From contig NZ_BMNK01000015.1 of the NCBI RefSeq assembly GCF_014646515.1, positions 124,001 through 188,000 of the forward strand: a DNA stretch of 64,000 nucleotides. The letters run 5' to 3'. Shown here piece after piece: positions 8,587-16,702 of the stretch. Numbering within the stretch: position 1 is the stretch's first letter; each line of letters starts with the position of its first letter. The stretch comes from Nonomuraea glycinis (GTDB lineage: Bacteria; Actinomycetota; Actinomycetes; Streptosporangiales; Streptosporangiaceae). Both the position numbers and the translations under genes were made by a program. Under the pieces are notes generated by a model, which saw nothing but the letters and a program-made list of their open reading frames with translations, searched no databases and had not been told where the DNA came from.

Positions 8587-10209
8587 TCAGGCTCCGACCA
8601 GCTTGCGTACCCGGTCCGCGCCCACCGCCAGCAGCAGCGTGGGCAGCCGGGGGCCGGTGTCGCGGCCGACCAGCAGCCGGTAGAGCAGCGCGAAGAAGGC
8701 CCGCTGCGCCGTCTTCACCTCGGGCGTCGGCTTGGCGTCCGCCGCCAGCCCGGCGCGCACCTTCGGCACGCCGTACACCAGCGTGGTGAGCCCGTCGAGC
8801 GACCAGTGCTCGTCCAGCCCTTCGACCAGCAGCCGCAGCGAGTCACGATCATCGTCGCCGAGCGAGTCGAGCAACTCCGCGTCAGGCTCCTCGCGCACCC
8901 GGGTGCGCTGGTCGGCGGCGACCTGGGTGTCGATCCACCGCTGCGCCCGGTCCAGCCTCGGCCGGGCGTCCTCCAGCGAGGTGATCGCGTCGAGGTCGCC
9001 CAGGATCCGCAGCGTCTGGTCCTCGTCCCCGGTCGTGACGTCCACGATGGAGGCCAGCGTGCGGTAGGGCACCGGCCGCGGGGTCTCCGGCAGCGGCCCC
9101 TCCGCCGTCCGCACGGCCCGGTTGTAGGCGGCCAGCTCCGACGGCTGGCGGGTCCCGTCCGCGACCTTGCGGCCCAGGGCGTCCCACTCGTCGTAGAGCC
9201 GCTGGATCTCCTGATCGAAAGCGATCTTGAACGACTGGGACGGCTTGCGGCGCGCGTACAGCCAGCGCAGCACCGGCGCCTCCATGATCTCCAGCGCGTC
9301 GGCCGGAGTCGGCACATCACCCTTGGAGCTGCTCATCTTGGCCATGCCGGTGATCCCGACGAAGGCGTACATCGGCCCGATCGGCTGCTCGCCGCCGAAC
9401 ACCTCGCCGACCAGCTGCCCGCCGACGATCCAGGCCGACCCCGGCGAGTGGTGGTCCACCCCCGAAGGCTCGAAGACCACCCCTTCGTACGCCCAGCGCA
9501 TCGGCCAGTCGACCTTCCACACCAGCTTGCCGCGGTCGTGCCCGGCCAGCCGCACCGTCTCCCCGAACCCGCAGGCGCACGTGTAGGCCAGCTCGGTGCT
9601 GTCGTCGTCGTAGGCGGTGACCGTGGTCAGATCGCGCTCGCACAGCTCGCAGTAGGGCTTGTACGGGAAGTAGGCGGCGCTCTCCTGGACCGTCTCCTTC
9701 GTCCGGTAACGCGCCAGGACGGCGTCGATCCGGTCACGCTCCCGCATGGCGACGAGGATCTGCTCCCGGTAGGCGCCGGAGGTGTACTGCTCGGTCTGGC
9801 TGATGCCCCGGTATTGGACGCCCAGCTCGTTCAGCGCGGCCTCCATCGGGGCCTTGAAGTGCGCCGCCCAGGAGTCGTGCGCGCTGCCCGGAGGCGCGGG
9901 CACCGAGGTCAGCGGCTTGCCGATGTGCTCGGCCCACGACGGGTCGACGCCCGCGGGGACCCGGCGGAAGCGGTCGTAGTCGTCCCAGGACAGCAGGTGG
10001 ACGCACTCGTGCCCGCGCCGCCTGATCTCGTCGGCGACCAGGTGCGGGGTCATCACCTCGCGCAGGTTGCCCAGATGGATCGGCCCTGACGGGCTCAGCC
10101 CGGACGCGCACACGATGGGTTCGCCCGGCGCGCGACGCTCCGCCTCGGAGATCACCTCGTCCGCGAACCTGGATACCCAGTCGGTTTCCGTGCTGTCAGC
10201 CACGCTCAT
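8587..10209 (-). CDS. lysK: Class I lysyl-tRNA synthetase (archaeal type)
   Basis: A 540-residue enzyme charging tRNA-Lys with lysine. It belongs to the class I (archaeal/spirochaete) LysRS family, not the usual bacterial class II. The HIGH-type motif is PIHLGN (43-48) and the KMSKS motif is KMSSSKG (291-297). A four-Cys zinc element (CELC about 187-190, CAC about 211-213) lies in the connective region. The C-terminal alpha-helical cage domain binds the anticodon. Several actinomycetes carry both classes; whether a class II lysS also exists here is not visible. The gene stands alone with no operon partner nearby. Confidence 0.93.
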   Translation of the reverse strand: MSVADSTETDWVSRFADEVISEAERRAPGEPIVCASGLSPSGPIHLGNLREVMTPHLVADEIRRRGHECVHLLSWDDYDRFRRVPAGVDPSWAEHIGKPLTSVPAPPGSAHDSWAAHFKAPMEAALNELGVQYRGISQTEQYTSGAYREQILVAMRERDRIDAVLARYRTKETVQESAAYFPYKPYCELCERDLTTVTAYDDDSTELAYTCACGFGETVRLAGHDRGKLVWKVDWPMRWAYEGVVFEPSGVDHHSPGSAWIVGGQLVGEVFGGEQPIGPMYAFVGITGMAKMSSSKGDVPTPADALEIMEAPVLRWLYARRKPSQSFKIAFDQEIQRLYDEWDALGRKVADGTRQPSELAAYNRAVRTAEGPLPETPRPVPYRTLASIVDVTTGDEDQTLRILGDLDAITSLEDARPRLDRAQRWIDTQVAADQRTRVREEPDAELLDSLGDDDRDSLRLLVEGLDEHWSLDGLTTLVYGVPKVRAGLAADAKPTPEVKTAQRAFFALLYRLLVGRDTGPRLPTLLLAVGADRVRKLVGA

Positions 10210-10299
10210 CGCGCCATTCTTGCGGTTCGCCCGGGTTCAGGCGAACGTGATCCGCAGATCTCCCAAGCGGTTCTCCCGCACGGTTCCGCGGGGGCGGTT

Positions 10300-10713
10300 C
10301 TAGCGGGCGGTGCGCCAGGTCTGCTCCTCCACCAGCTCCCGGCTGCGCCAGCCGTCCCCGGCGCGCACCATCCGGTGGTGGTACCAGCCGCCGCCCTGTA
10401 ACAGGCCCTTGGTCTCGGCCGGGATCAGCTCCCGCGACGGCGCGAGGGTGTCGGTGAACGGCGCGTGCACGACGGCCTGGCCGTCCTCGAAGCTGATCAC
10501 GGCGGCGCCCACCAGGTGCAGCCGCCCCGGCCAGTGGGACAGCACGGTGGCCAGCCAGGACTTGACCTCCGGCAGCGTCCCCCGGATGCCGCCCGCCGAG
10601 CGGTAGTCGATCACCGCGTCGGGCGTGAACACCTCGTCGAGGTCGTCCCACCGCCCCGAGTCGATGGCGTAGGTGTAGCGGGCCAGCACGTCGACGATCT
10701 GCAGACGGTCCAT
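10300..10713 (-). CDS. SnoaL-like / NTF2-fold protein
   Basis: 137 residues of the SnoaL_4 type: an N-terminal helix (QIVDVLARYTYAIDSGRWDDL), VFTPDAVIDYRSAGG, a histidine near LHLVGAAV and a C-terminal WYHHRMVRAGDGWR strand pair. NTF2-fold proteins of this group include polyketide cyclases, dehydratases and small-molecule isomerases. Start ATG at 10713. It lies 16 bases downstream of the DinB-like gene and is probably co-transcribed with it. Substrate not predictable. Confidence 0.82.
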   Translation of the reverse strand: MDRLQIVDVLARYTYAIDSGRWDDLDEVFTPDAVIDYRSAGGIRGTLPEVKSWLATVLSHWPGRLHLVGAAVISFEDGQAVVHAPFTDTLAPSRELIPAETKGLLQGGGWYHHRMVRAGDGWRSRELVEEQTWRTAR

Positions 10714-10729
10714 CCGCCGATCATGTGCT

Positions 10730-11233
10730 CTATTCGCCGGTCCTGCCATCGATTCGCTCGCGCAGCAGGTCGGCGTGGCCGTTGTGGCGGGCGTACTCCT
10801 GGATGACGTGCACCAGAATCCGCCGGTGGGACACGTCGTGGCCGTCGCGCTGCCGCTTGGCGACCGCGTCCAGCGGCAGCCCGGCCGACACCTTGCGCGC
10901 CCGCCCGATCTCCTCCTGCCAGATGGCGATGGCCTCGCCGGCCGACGCGCCGTCGACCTCCTCGAAGTCGGCGTCCTGCCGCTGCTCCTTGTCGTACAGC
11001 AGGGGCACGTCCTCGTCGTCCAGCATCCGGCGGAACCAGGCCCGCTCCACGTGCGCCATGTGCCGTACCAGCCCGAGCAGGGACATGCCCGACGGCGGCA
11101 CGGCGCGGCGGCGCAGCTGCTCCTCCGACAGTCCGGCGCACTTGGCCGCGAGAGTCCCGCGATGCCAGTCGAGCCAGCTGTAGAGGATGGCTCGCTCGTC
11201 GCCGTCGTAAAGGGGAGGGATCCGGTCGTCCAT
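10730..11233 (-). CDS. DinB/DUF664 family protein (mycothiol-transferase-like)
   Basis: A 167-residue four-helix-bundle protein. The typical actinobacterial DUF664 pattern is visible: ERAILYSWLDWHR, VPPSGMSLLGLVRHMAHVERAWF with the first metal His, and a C-terminal HVIQEYARHNGHADLLRE with the paired His residues. Related proteins are metal-dependent thiol S-transferases using mycothiol or bacillithiol. Detoxification is plausible but inferred. It heads a two-gene unit with the SnoaL-like gene and is divergent from the gene at 11275. Confidence 0.85.
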   Translation of the reverse strand: MDDRIPPLYDGDERAILYSWLDWHRGTLAAKCAGLSEEQLRRRAVPPSGMSLLGLVRHMAHVERAWFRRMLDDEDVPLLYDKEQRQDADFEEVDGASAGEAIAIWQEEIGRARKVSAGLPLDAVAKRQRDGHDVSHRRILVHVIQEYARHNGHADLLRERIDGRTGE

Positions 11234-11274
11234 GCCGAAAACCTACTCGCCCTCGACGGGTTAAGGTTTCCGGC

Positions 11275-11940
11275 ATGCCGGGATTTCTGGACTACATCCT
11301 CCTGCCCGAGGCGGACGGGATCCTCGTCGAGGAGCTCGTGCTCGCCGGCGACGGCACCGCGACCGGTCTGGACAGCGCCGGCTGGCGTGCAGACGGGGGT
11401 GGCTGGTGGAGTTCGGCCGCGTACGCGCGCGAGCTGCGCACCGACGCCGGGCTGCGCGGGCGGGTCGTCGCGGTGCGTCGTCGCGAAGCCGAGAGCGTCT
11501 ACCGCCGGCTCGCCGGAGCCGAGCTGCCCGACGAGGCGACGCTGCGCACCTTCTTCCACGACCGGCTGCCACTGGCCGGCTCGCCGCCGCTGGTGCTCAC
11601 CTCGCCGCAGCCCCCCGACGGCTTTCATGAGGTACGGGTCTACCGCGTGCTGTTCGCCGGCGACCTGGGCCAGGACAGCCTGCCGCGGCTGCGGGAGGTC
11701 TGGCGTATGGCGCTCGCCGATCCCCGGGAGCGCGTCGTCGGCACGGCCGAGTCGCGGGTGGCCGGCGACTGGTTCACCTGGGACGTACGCCGGATCGGCC
11801 CCGGCACGGCTTGGTGCCTGGATGTGACCGCCCGGTTGGGGAGCGGGTCCGACGCCGCCGTCAGGCCGCTGCTGCGCGAGCTGACCGTGGTGATGCGGGC
11901 CGAGGGGCTGATCCCGGTGACGATCGAGCGCTTCTCCTGA
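11275..11940 (+). CDS. Conserved hypothetical protein, 221 residues
   Basis: I do not recognise a family. The protein is soluble, mixed acidic/basic, with no signal peptide or transmembrane segment. It opens with PGFLDYILLPEADGILVEELVL and shows a Trp-rich segment (WRADGGGWWSSAAYA). The C-terminal half has alternating hydrophobic strands (FHEVRVYRVLFAGDL, WFTWDVRRI). It is divergent from the DinB-like gene by about 40 bases and ends just before a strong bidirectional hairpin. Coding is supported by frame-specific GC bias and a well-placed ATG. Confidence 0.65.
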   Translation: MPGFLDYILLPEADGILVEELVLAGDGTATGLDSAGWRADGGGWWSSAAYARELRTDAGLRGRVVAVRRREAESVYRRLAGAELPDEATLRTFFHDRLPLAGSPPLVLTSPQPPDGFHEVRVYRVLFAGDLGQDSLPRLREVWRMALADPRERVVGTAESRVAGDWFTWDVRRIGPGTAWCLDVTARLGSGSDAAVRPLLRELTVVMRAEGLIPVTIERFS

Positions 11941-11949
11941 GCATGCGTG

Positions 11950-11982
11950 AAGGCCCGCTCGCGGTTCAGGCGAGCGGGCCTT
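11950..11982. terminator. Bidirectional intrinsic terminator-like hairpin
   Basis: A 13-bp perfect stem (AAGGCCCGCTCGC with its complement) around a seven-base loop lies between two convergent genes. It begins with AA and ends with TT, so it can act for both the gene ending at 11940 and the gene ending at 11998. Confidence 0.85.
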
Positions 11983-11997
11983 CGTGCGGGGTGCTGA

Positions 11998-12492
11998 TCA
12001 GATGTTGACCTGGTGCCAGTCGCCCTGCCTGACGACGTTGTCGCTGTACTGGCCGACCTGGCTGACCCGGATGCGGACCTTGTCCACGTTGTGGTTCCAG
12101 GAGGTGAAGTGCTTCACGGTGCCGGCGTTGCACAGCTTGTAGGACTGGCCGTTGTCCCACTTCCAGTTCGGCTGGTAGATGTGGTGGACCCTGATCTGGA
12201 CGAAGGCGCACTTGCCGCCCTGGGCGAGGGTGCGGAAGTCCAGGTCGTACAGCCGGCCCTGGACCCGGACGTTGTTGGACGTGTGGGAGGGGTTCCAGTG
12301 GACCCGCGTGGTGCCCTCGGCCTTGGCCCTGAAGTTGCTGGAGTAGTGCGGTCCCCAGCTCTGCACGGTCGGGCCGGCGACCAGCGGCTGCGGGTCGGGG
12401 TCGGTGGAGGCGGCGGCGGGGGCGGCGACGACCACGGCGGTGGCGGCGGTGGCGGCGGCGAGGGTGAGCAGGGTACGAATCGAGCGACGCAT
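11998..12492 (-). CDS. Secreted protein of unknown function, 164 residues
   Basis: A Sec signal peptide is clear: MRRSIRT, a long Ala/Val-rich core and an AAAAS-type cleavage region near residue 29. The mature part has regular beta-strand patterning with many aromatic residues (WGPHYSSNF, HWNPSHTS, IYQPNWKWDNG, FTSWNHNVDKVRIRVSQV) and two cysteines (CAF, LCN) that could pair. This fits an extracellular beta-sandwich. Start ATG at 12492 follows AAGGAG with ideal spacing. No family recognised. Confidence 0.75.
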   Translation of the reverse strand: MRRSIRTLLTLAAATAATAVVVAAPAAASTDPDPQPLVAGPTVQSWGPHYSSNFRAKAEGTTRVHWNPSHTSNNVRVQGRLYDLDFRTLAQGGKCAFVQIRVHHIYQPNWKWDNGQSYKLCNAGTVKHFTSWNHNVDKVRIRVSQVGQYSDNVVRQGDWHQVNI

Positions 12493-12627
12493 GATGACTC
12501 CTTGAGGGTGAGGACTTCTGGGTGGCCCCCAAGGTCCTCTTGTGCTTTTCGGGGTGTGCATCACCATTGATAGACGCACCCGCCTGCCAGCCACTTACGC
12601 CGCCTATGCGCCTGCCTGCAGGCCGCT

Positions 12628-12912
12628 TTAGTCGTGGTTGCACCCCAATTGGGAGAGATGTGCGGCAAGAGCCGCAGAGCCGTCGCGCTCGCTGCGCCGC
12701 GCCATCACATAGGCGTACGGCGACTGGCCGTAGGCGAGCCGGAACTGGCGGCTGAGGTGCCCCGGTGGCATGCCCGCGCCGCGGGCGAGCGCCACGACGT
12801 CCAGCGGCTGGGCGTACTCCCGGTCGATCCGGTCGCGGACGCGGCGCAGCCGGGCGAGTTCGTTCAGGTGGTGCGCTGCGGTGAGGGCGCGCGCCCATGC
12901 GGGATGGCACAT
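12628..12912 (-). pseudogene. AraC-family regulator, truncated at its C-terminus
   Basis: The reading frame encodes the first half of an AraC/XylS DNA-binding domain: helices LRRVRDRIDREYAQPLDVVALA and the first HTH with MPPGHLSRQFRLAYGQSPYAYVM. After the ARR that normally opens the linker helix, the sequence turns unrelated (SERDGSAALAAHLSQLG) and stops at residue 94. Full-length relatives continue with a second HTH of about 50 residues, and no alternate frame restores it. The upstream VOC gene is its usual operon partner, so this is a broken regulator rather than a mini-protein by design. Confidence 0.75.
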
Positions 12913-12913
12913 G

Positions 12914-13333
12914 TCAGCGCAGCTCCTGGATGCGGATCAGGTTGCCCGCAGGATCGCGGAAGGCGCAGTCGCGGATGCCGTACGGCTGCTCGGTCGGCTC
13001 CTGGACGACCTCGCCCGCGCCGGCCCGTACCCGCTCGAAGGTGGCGTCGAGGTCTCGGGTGGCCAGCAGGATCCAGCCGTAGGTGCCCTTGGCCATCATC
13101 TCGAGGATGGTGCGGCGCTCGTCCTCGGTGATGCCGGGGTCGGCGGCCGGCGGCGCCAGGAGGATGGACGTGCCGGGCTGGTCGGCGGGACCGACCGTGA
13201 TCCAGCGCATCTTGCCCTGCCCGACGTCGCTGCGGACCTCGAAGCCGAGGGCGTCGCGGTAGAAGACCAGCGAGGCGTCCGGATCGTCATGCGGGAGGGC
13301 GGTGGTGTGGATGGTGATGTCCATGGCCGTCAC
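12914..13333 (-). CDS. VOC-family (glyoxalase/bleomycin-resistance fold) protein
   Basis: 139 residues with two beta-alpha-beta-beta-beta modules: ITIHTTALPHDDPDASLVFYRDALGFEVR, then WILLATRDLDATFERVRAGAGEVVQEPTEQPYGIRDCAFRDPAGNLIRI. Metal-ligand positions of the VOC fold are plausible at His/Glu in each half. This protein is usually coded directly ahead of a small AraC regulator, as here, with one base between. Substrate unknown. The regulator is broken, so the pair may no longer be controlled normally. Confidence 0.88.
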   Translation of the reverse strand: MTAMDITIHTTALPHDDPDASLVFYRDALGFEVRSDVGQGKMRWITVGPADQPGTSILLAPPAADPGITEDERRTILEMMAKGTYGWILLATRDLDATFERVRAGAGEVVQEPTEQPYGIRDCAFRDPAGNLIRIQELR

Positions 13334-13353
13334 GTTAGCCGTGGCCCAGTGAG

Positions 13354-13385
13354 CAGCGCTTCTCCGTTCCTGACGGACGCTGTGG
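13354..13385. repeat. 32-nt near-identical direct repeat, copy 1
   Basis: It matches 14619-14650 at 29 of 32 positions. The shared core is CCTGACGGACGCTG. In the second copy the sequence codes (minus strand) for the last residues of the alpha/beta hydrolase. Here it lies between the VOC gene start and the orphan FbpC fragment, outside any gene. Confidence 0.8.
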
Positions 13386-13413
13386 AGGTGCGCCGGGGTG
13401 CTGCCACCCTCTG

Positions 13414-13902
13414 GTGGCAGTTACGGTGCAGTCCGGCCCGCCCACCTCGGTGTACCGCCGCCCGGTCGACTCCTGGGTGGCCGGGTTCGTCGGCGAGGCC
13501 AACCTCCTGCCCGGCACCACCCGGGCCGGTACGGCCGGCACCGCGCTGGGCCCGATCCCCCTCGCCGAGCCCCCTTCCGGGGAGGGGACGCCGGTCACCG
13601 TGCTGGTCCGCCCGGAGCAGATCGGCCTCGGCCCGGCGCCGGACGGCCGGGCGGGCGTCCGGGTGACTGTCACGGACCTGCGTTTCCACGGGCGCGACTG
13701 GCGGCTGACCCTGCACGTCGAGGGCCGGTCCGGTGATCCGGACGGCGGCACGACGGTGCTCGCCACCCTGCCCGGCACCGCCCACCTCGCGGTAGGGGAC
13801 ACCGTGGACATCCACTGCACCGGACTCGCCCACCACTGGCCCGCACCCGCGCCGGCACACGAGGACAGCGTCCTCGACCTGGTGCCCGGCCCACCGGACT
13901 GA
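13414..13902 (+). pseudogene. C-terminal fragment of an FbpC-type ABC transporter ATPase
   Basis: The fragment starts within the conserved tail of iron/spermidine/putrescine-type ABC ATPases: the stretch SVYRRPVDSWVAGFVGEANLLPG normally follows the switch-His region. A TOBE-like domain comes next (VLVRPEQIGLGP; VTVTDLRFHGRDWRLTLHVEG). No Walker A, signature motif or Walker B exists upstream; the frame enters from non-coding sequence after the 32-nt repeat. It is therefore a remnant of a transporter gene whose nucleotide-binding domain has been lost. The start codon is doubtful and expression unlikely. Confidence 0.75.
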
Positions 13903-13942
13903 TCGGGTGAACCCGGGCGAGCCGCCAGGCATCTAACTTCGC

Positions 13943-14569
13943 ATGATCCTCATCCTCGCAGTGTCTCTCGCCCTTGCCCCCGTCCAGATTCCCCAGAATT
14001 TCCTGCTGAGTGAGAAGACCGCTCGTACACCGCTGGAGGGGATCGAGAAAGACGAGGTGTGGTGGAAGATCAGCGACAAGACGAACGCGCCTTTGCTGGT
14101 GAATCCGTGCGGGCGCAAGGGCGCTCCGACGGCGGACCGGTCGGCCGCGCGCACCATCACCCACGAAACCAGCGCCCCGTCGTACGCGGCCGAGCAACTG
14201 GTGATCTACCGGAACGCCAAGGCGGCCAAGGCGGCCATGACCAAGCTGTTGGCCGACGCCAGGCGATGCGCGACCGATTCGAGCGGCAAACCGTACAGCT
14301 GGAACGGCGATGGGAAGACCCGGTGGGTGGTGAGCCGCACGCGACTCGCGAACGAGGCCGCGCTGACGCACCTCATGATGTACGACAAGCTCAACAAGGA
14401 ATGGTCGCCCCTGACGTCGGGCCTAGTGGCGCGCAAGGGGCGCGCGCTGATGCTCTACACCGGAGATCAGGATTCCCTCGGCTACCCGCAGAAGCGAGCC
14501 GTCAAGACCCTGCGTGGCAAGGCCGCCAAGATGACGGCGAAGGTATGCGCGCTGCCCGGAGTCTGCTGA
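13943..14569 (+). CDS. Secreted hypothetical protein, 208 residues
   Basis: A short signal-like segment opens the protein (MILILAVSLALAPV). The mature part has paired cysteines (PCGRKGAP, RRCATDSS, VCALPGVC) and strand-helix patterning (TSAPSYAAEQLVIYRNAKAAKAAMTKLLADAR) that recalls extracellular PknH/LppZ-like sensor domains. I cannot make that assignment firm. It follows the FbpC fragment and converges on the hydrolase gene. Coding potential is good; function unknown. Confidence 0.6.
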   Translation: MILILAVSLALAPVQIPQNFLLSEKTARTPLEGIEKDEVWWKISDKTNAPLLVNPCGRKGAPTADRSAARTITHETSAPSYAAEQLVIYRNAKAAKAAMTKLLADARRCATDSSGKPYSWNGDGKTRWVVSRTRLANEAALTHLMMYDKLNKEWSPLTSGLVARKGRALMLYTGDQDSLGYPQKRAVKTLRGKAAKMTAKVCALPGVC

Positions 14570-14617
14570 TCGTCGATGGACGTCCGCGCGGCTCCGCCGA
14601 CGTCACGCAGACGATTC

Positions 14618-15466
14618 TCAGCGCTCCTCCGTGCCTGACGGACGCTGGGGCGCGCCATGAGGGCCGGGACCGTCTCCCGTGGGCACCGGGATGAGCTCTT
14701 CGGGCAGCTGATCGCCGGTGACCCGCGCACGGATCATGGAGGTGAACAGCTCAGGCTTCTCGCCGCTCCACGCGTGTCCCACCCCGGGGGCCAGGCAGGC
14801 CTCACCCTGAGGAAAGGCTCCGGCGATGGCCGTCAGGGACCGCTTGGTGAGATCGTGTTCGTTCTCGCCGGCGACGGCCAGGATCCGGCACGGGGCGTCC
14901 TTGGCCTGGGGCGGCAGCCGGAAGCCGAGGGCTTCGTCGCCGACCTTGCGGAAGGCCTGCCGGGTGGTGGCGCGCGCGGCGCTCTGGTAGCCGTCGATGT
15001 CGGCCGCGGGGACGTTGAGCGCGCGAGCGTTGGCCCGCAGCATCGGCCCCCATTTCATGACCGGTGCCATCAGCGCGCCCATCAGCCGCATGGTGCCCAG
15101 GTTGGGGAACGGCAGCACGTTCACCCCGCTCACGATCGCGCTGATGACCACTTCGGGAGCCGTCGCGGCCAGCTGCGCCCCCACGTAGCCGCCCAGCGAA
15201 AGCCCGACGACGTGCGCCCGGCCCGCCGGCGCCCGCGCGGCGATGATCTCGCCTACCAGACGGGCGGTATCGGCGATCGAGACCCATGGGAGCGTGTTGC
15301 TCCGCCCATGTCCCGGCAGGTCGGGAACCAGGACCCGCAGGTCGGTCGCCAGCGCGGAGACCTGCCTGGTCCACATCCAGCCGCTCGTGCCCACACCGTG
15401 CAGCAGCACCACGGCCGGCGCGTCGGCCGGGCCGCTCTCCTGGACGAAGATCGTCATACCGGTCAT
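14618..15466 (-). CDS. Alpha/beta hydrolase
   Basis: A 282-residue serine hydrolase. The oxyanion motif VVLLHGVGTSGW lies near residue 20, the nucleophile elbow is GLSLGG (about residue 93), and the catalytic His is in GVGHAWSG (about 245). Length and cap region fit small esterases, lactonases or haloperoxidase-like hydrolases. A proline-rich tail ends in QRPSGTEER, whose coding sequence is the second copy of the 32-nt repeat. No operon partner is evident. Cytoplasmic. Confidence 0.88.
   Translation of the reverse strand: MTGMTIFVQESGPADAPAVVLLHGVGTSGWMWTRQVSALATDLRVLVPDLPGHGRSNTLPWVSIADTARLVGEIIAARAPAGRAHVVGLSLGGYVGAQLAATAPEVVISAIVSGVNVLPFPNLGTMRLMGALMAPVMKWGPMLRANARALNVPAADIDGYQSAARATTRQAFRKVGDEALGFRLPPQAKDAPCRILAVAGENEHDLTKRSLTAIAGAFPQGEACLAPGVGHAWSGEKPELFTSMIRARVTGDQLPEELIPVPTGDGPGPHGAPQRPSGTEER
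14619..14650. repeat. 32-nt near-identical direct repeat, copy 2
   Basis: Partner of 13354-13385 (29 of 32 identical). It overlaps the last codons of the alpha/beta hydrolase. The pair brackets the orphan FbpC fragment and the hypothetical secreted protein gene. Confidence 0.8.
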
Positions 15467-15576
15467 GTTGGCACATCATCACGCCCGCATGGGCTCAAGC
15501 GTCACCCTTCGGCTTCGGCTTCATGCGACAGGCACCCACCATGGGGGGCGTGGCCGGTGAAGGAAGGAACGGCGCG

Positions 15577-16557
15577 TCAGGGGCGGATCGCACCGAGGAG
15601 GCGGGTGCGCCAGTAGCCGTCGAGGTCGCTCACCTTGACGATGTCTCCGGTCTGGGGTGCGTGGAGCATCTTTCCGTTGCCCACGTACATCCCCATGTGT
15701 CCCAGCCCCTTGCTGAAGAGCAGATCGCCGGGCTCCAGATCGTCCAAAGGCACCCGGCGGCCGGCGCCCCAGCTCCATTGGGTCCATGTGGTGCGGGGTA
15801 ACTTGACCCCGGCGCTGCGCCAGGCTGCCTGGGTGAGGCCGGAGCAGTCAAAGGAGCCCGGTCCCGTACCGCCGTACTGGTAGGGCTTGCCGATCTGGGA
15901 GAAGGCGAACCTCAGCGCCTGCCCGGCGTTGCCGGAGGCGGGACCGGTGTACACGACGCCCTTGCTGTTGGGATCGCCGGTCCGGAAGGCGCCGAGTCTG
16001 CGCAGGAGCTTGGTCTGTTCGGCGACCAGCTTGTCGACCTTGGCCTTTTCCCCGCGCACCTTGTCGCGCGCCTGCTCGGCCTCGGCCAGCACCTGCTGGG
16101 CGGCGTCGTGCCGATCGCGCAGCTCTTTGGTGGCAGCCTCGAAGGCGCGCAGTTTGGCCGCCCTGTTCTGCGCGATCTGGTCGAAGGCGGCCATGCTGCC
16201 CAGCAGCGTCGCAGGATCGCCCTCGGCGACGAGCCTCTCCAAGCCCGTCGACGGGCCCGACCGGTAACTGCTGACCGCCGTCTCGACGAGGTCCTCGCGT
16301 AGCGTGTCGGCCTGCTTGTTCTTCCTCTTGAGCTCGGCGTTGAGAGTGTCGTACTTCTTGTCGGCCTTCTTATGGGTCTCGGTCGCCTGGTTGAACTTCT
16401 CCACGAGGTCGTCCGCTCGCTCGTTCAGCTTCACCAGCTTGGCCCTGGCCTTGGCGGGCGACGGGTCGGCTGCGGCGGCACCGGGGGCGGAGACCGACAC
16501 CGCCAGGGCCAACACCGCTGCCATTGCTGCCTGCCCAAGCCTCACCGGCACGGCCAC
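15577..16557 (-). CDS. Secreted NlpC/P60 peptidoglycan hydrolase (RipA-like)
   Basis: A 326-residue exported D,L-endopeptidase that cuts peptidoglycan stem peptides. The signal peptide (about 1-30) ends at AAA-D. A long coiled coil (about 35-190) resembles the autoinhibitory domain of RipA/PcsB-type enzymes. The NlpC/P60 domain (about 213-326) has catalytic Cys in DCSGL, His in LGHMGMYVG and the third residue in MLHAPQTGD. Tandem Lys/Ala-rich heptads mark the coiled coil. The gene is divergent from the SigE-type sigma factor at 16703. Confidence 0.93.
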   Translation of the reverse strand: MAVPVRLGQAAMAAVLALAVSVSAPGAAAADPSPAKARAKLVKLNERADDLVEKFNQATETHKKADKKYDTLNAELKRKNKQADTLREDLVETAVSSYRSGPSTGLERLVAEGDPATLLGSMAAFDQIAQNRAAKLRAFEAATKELRDRHDAAQQVLAEAEQARDKVRGEKAKVDKLVAEQTKLLRRLGAFRTGDPNSKGVVYTGPASGNAGQALRFAFSQIGKPYQYGGTGPGSFDCSGLTQAAWRSAGVKLPRTTWTQWSWGAGRRVPLDDLEPGDLLFSKGLGHMGMYVGNGKMLHAPQTGDIVKVSDLDGYWRTRLLGAIRP

Positions 16558-16702
16558 GCCTCCTCGTAAGTCCCTGTAGCTGACCGAAATGACCTGCCGC
16601 CAGGAGGTACGCGCACAGACCCCAGGACGTTCAGTTCACGCGGAGACCGCCCTAGTTTTCGGTCGGGTCGCATAGCGGGGGGCGCCGGGAGCGTCTGGAA
16701 GG

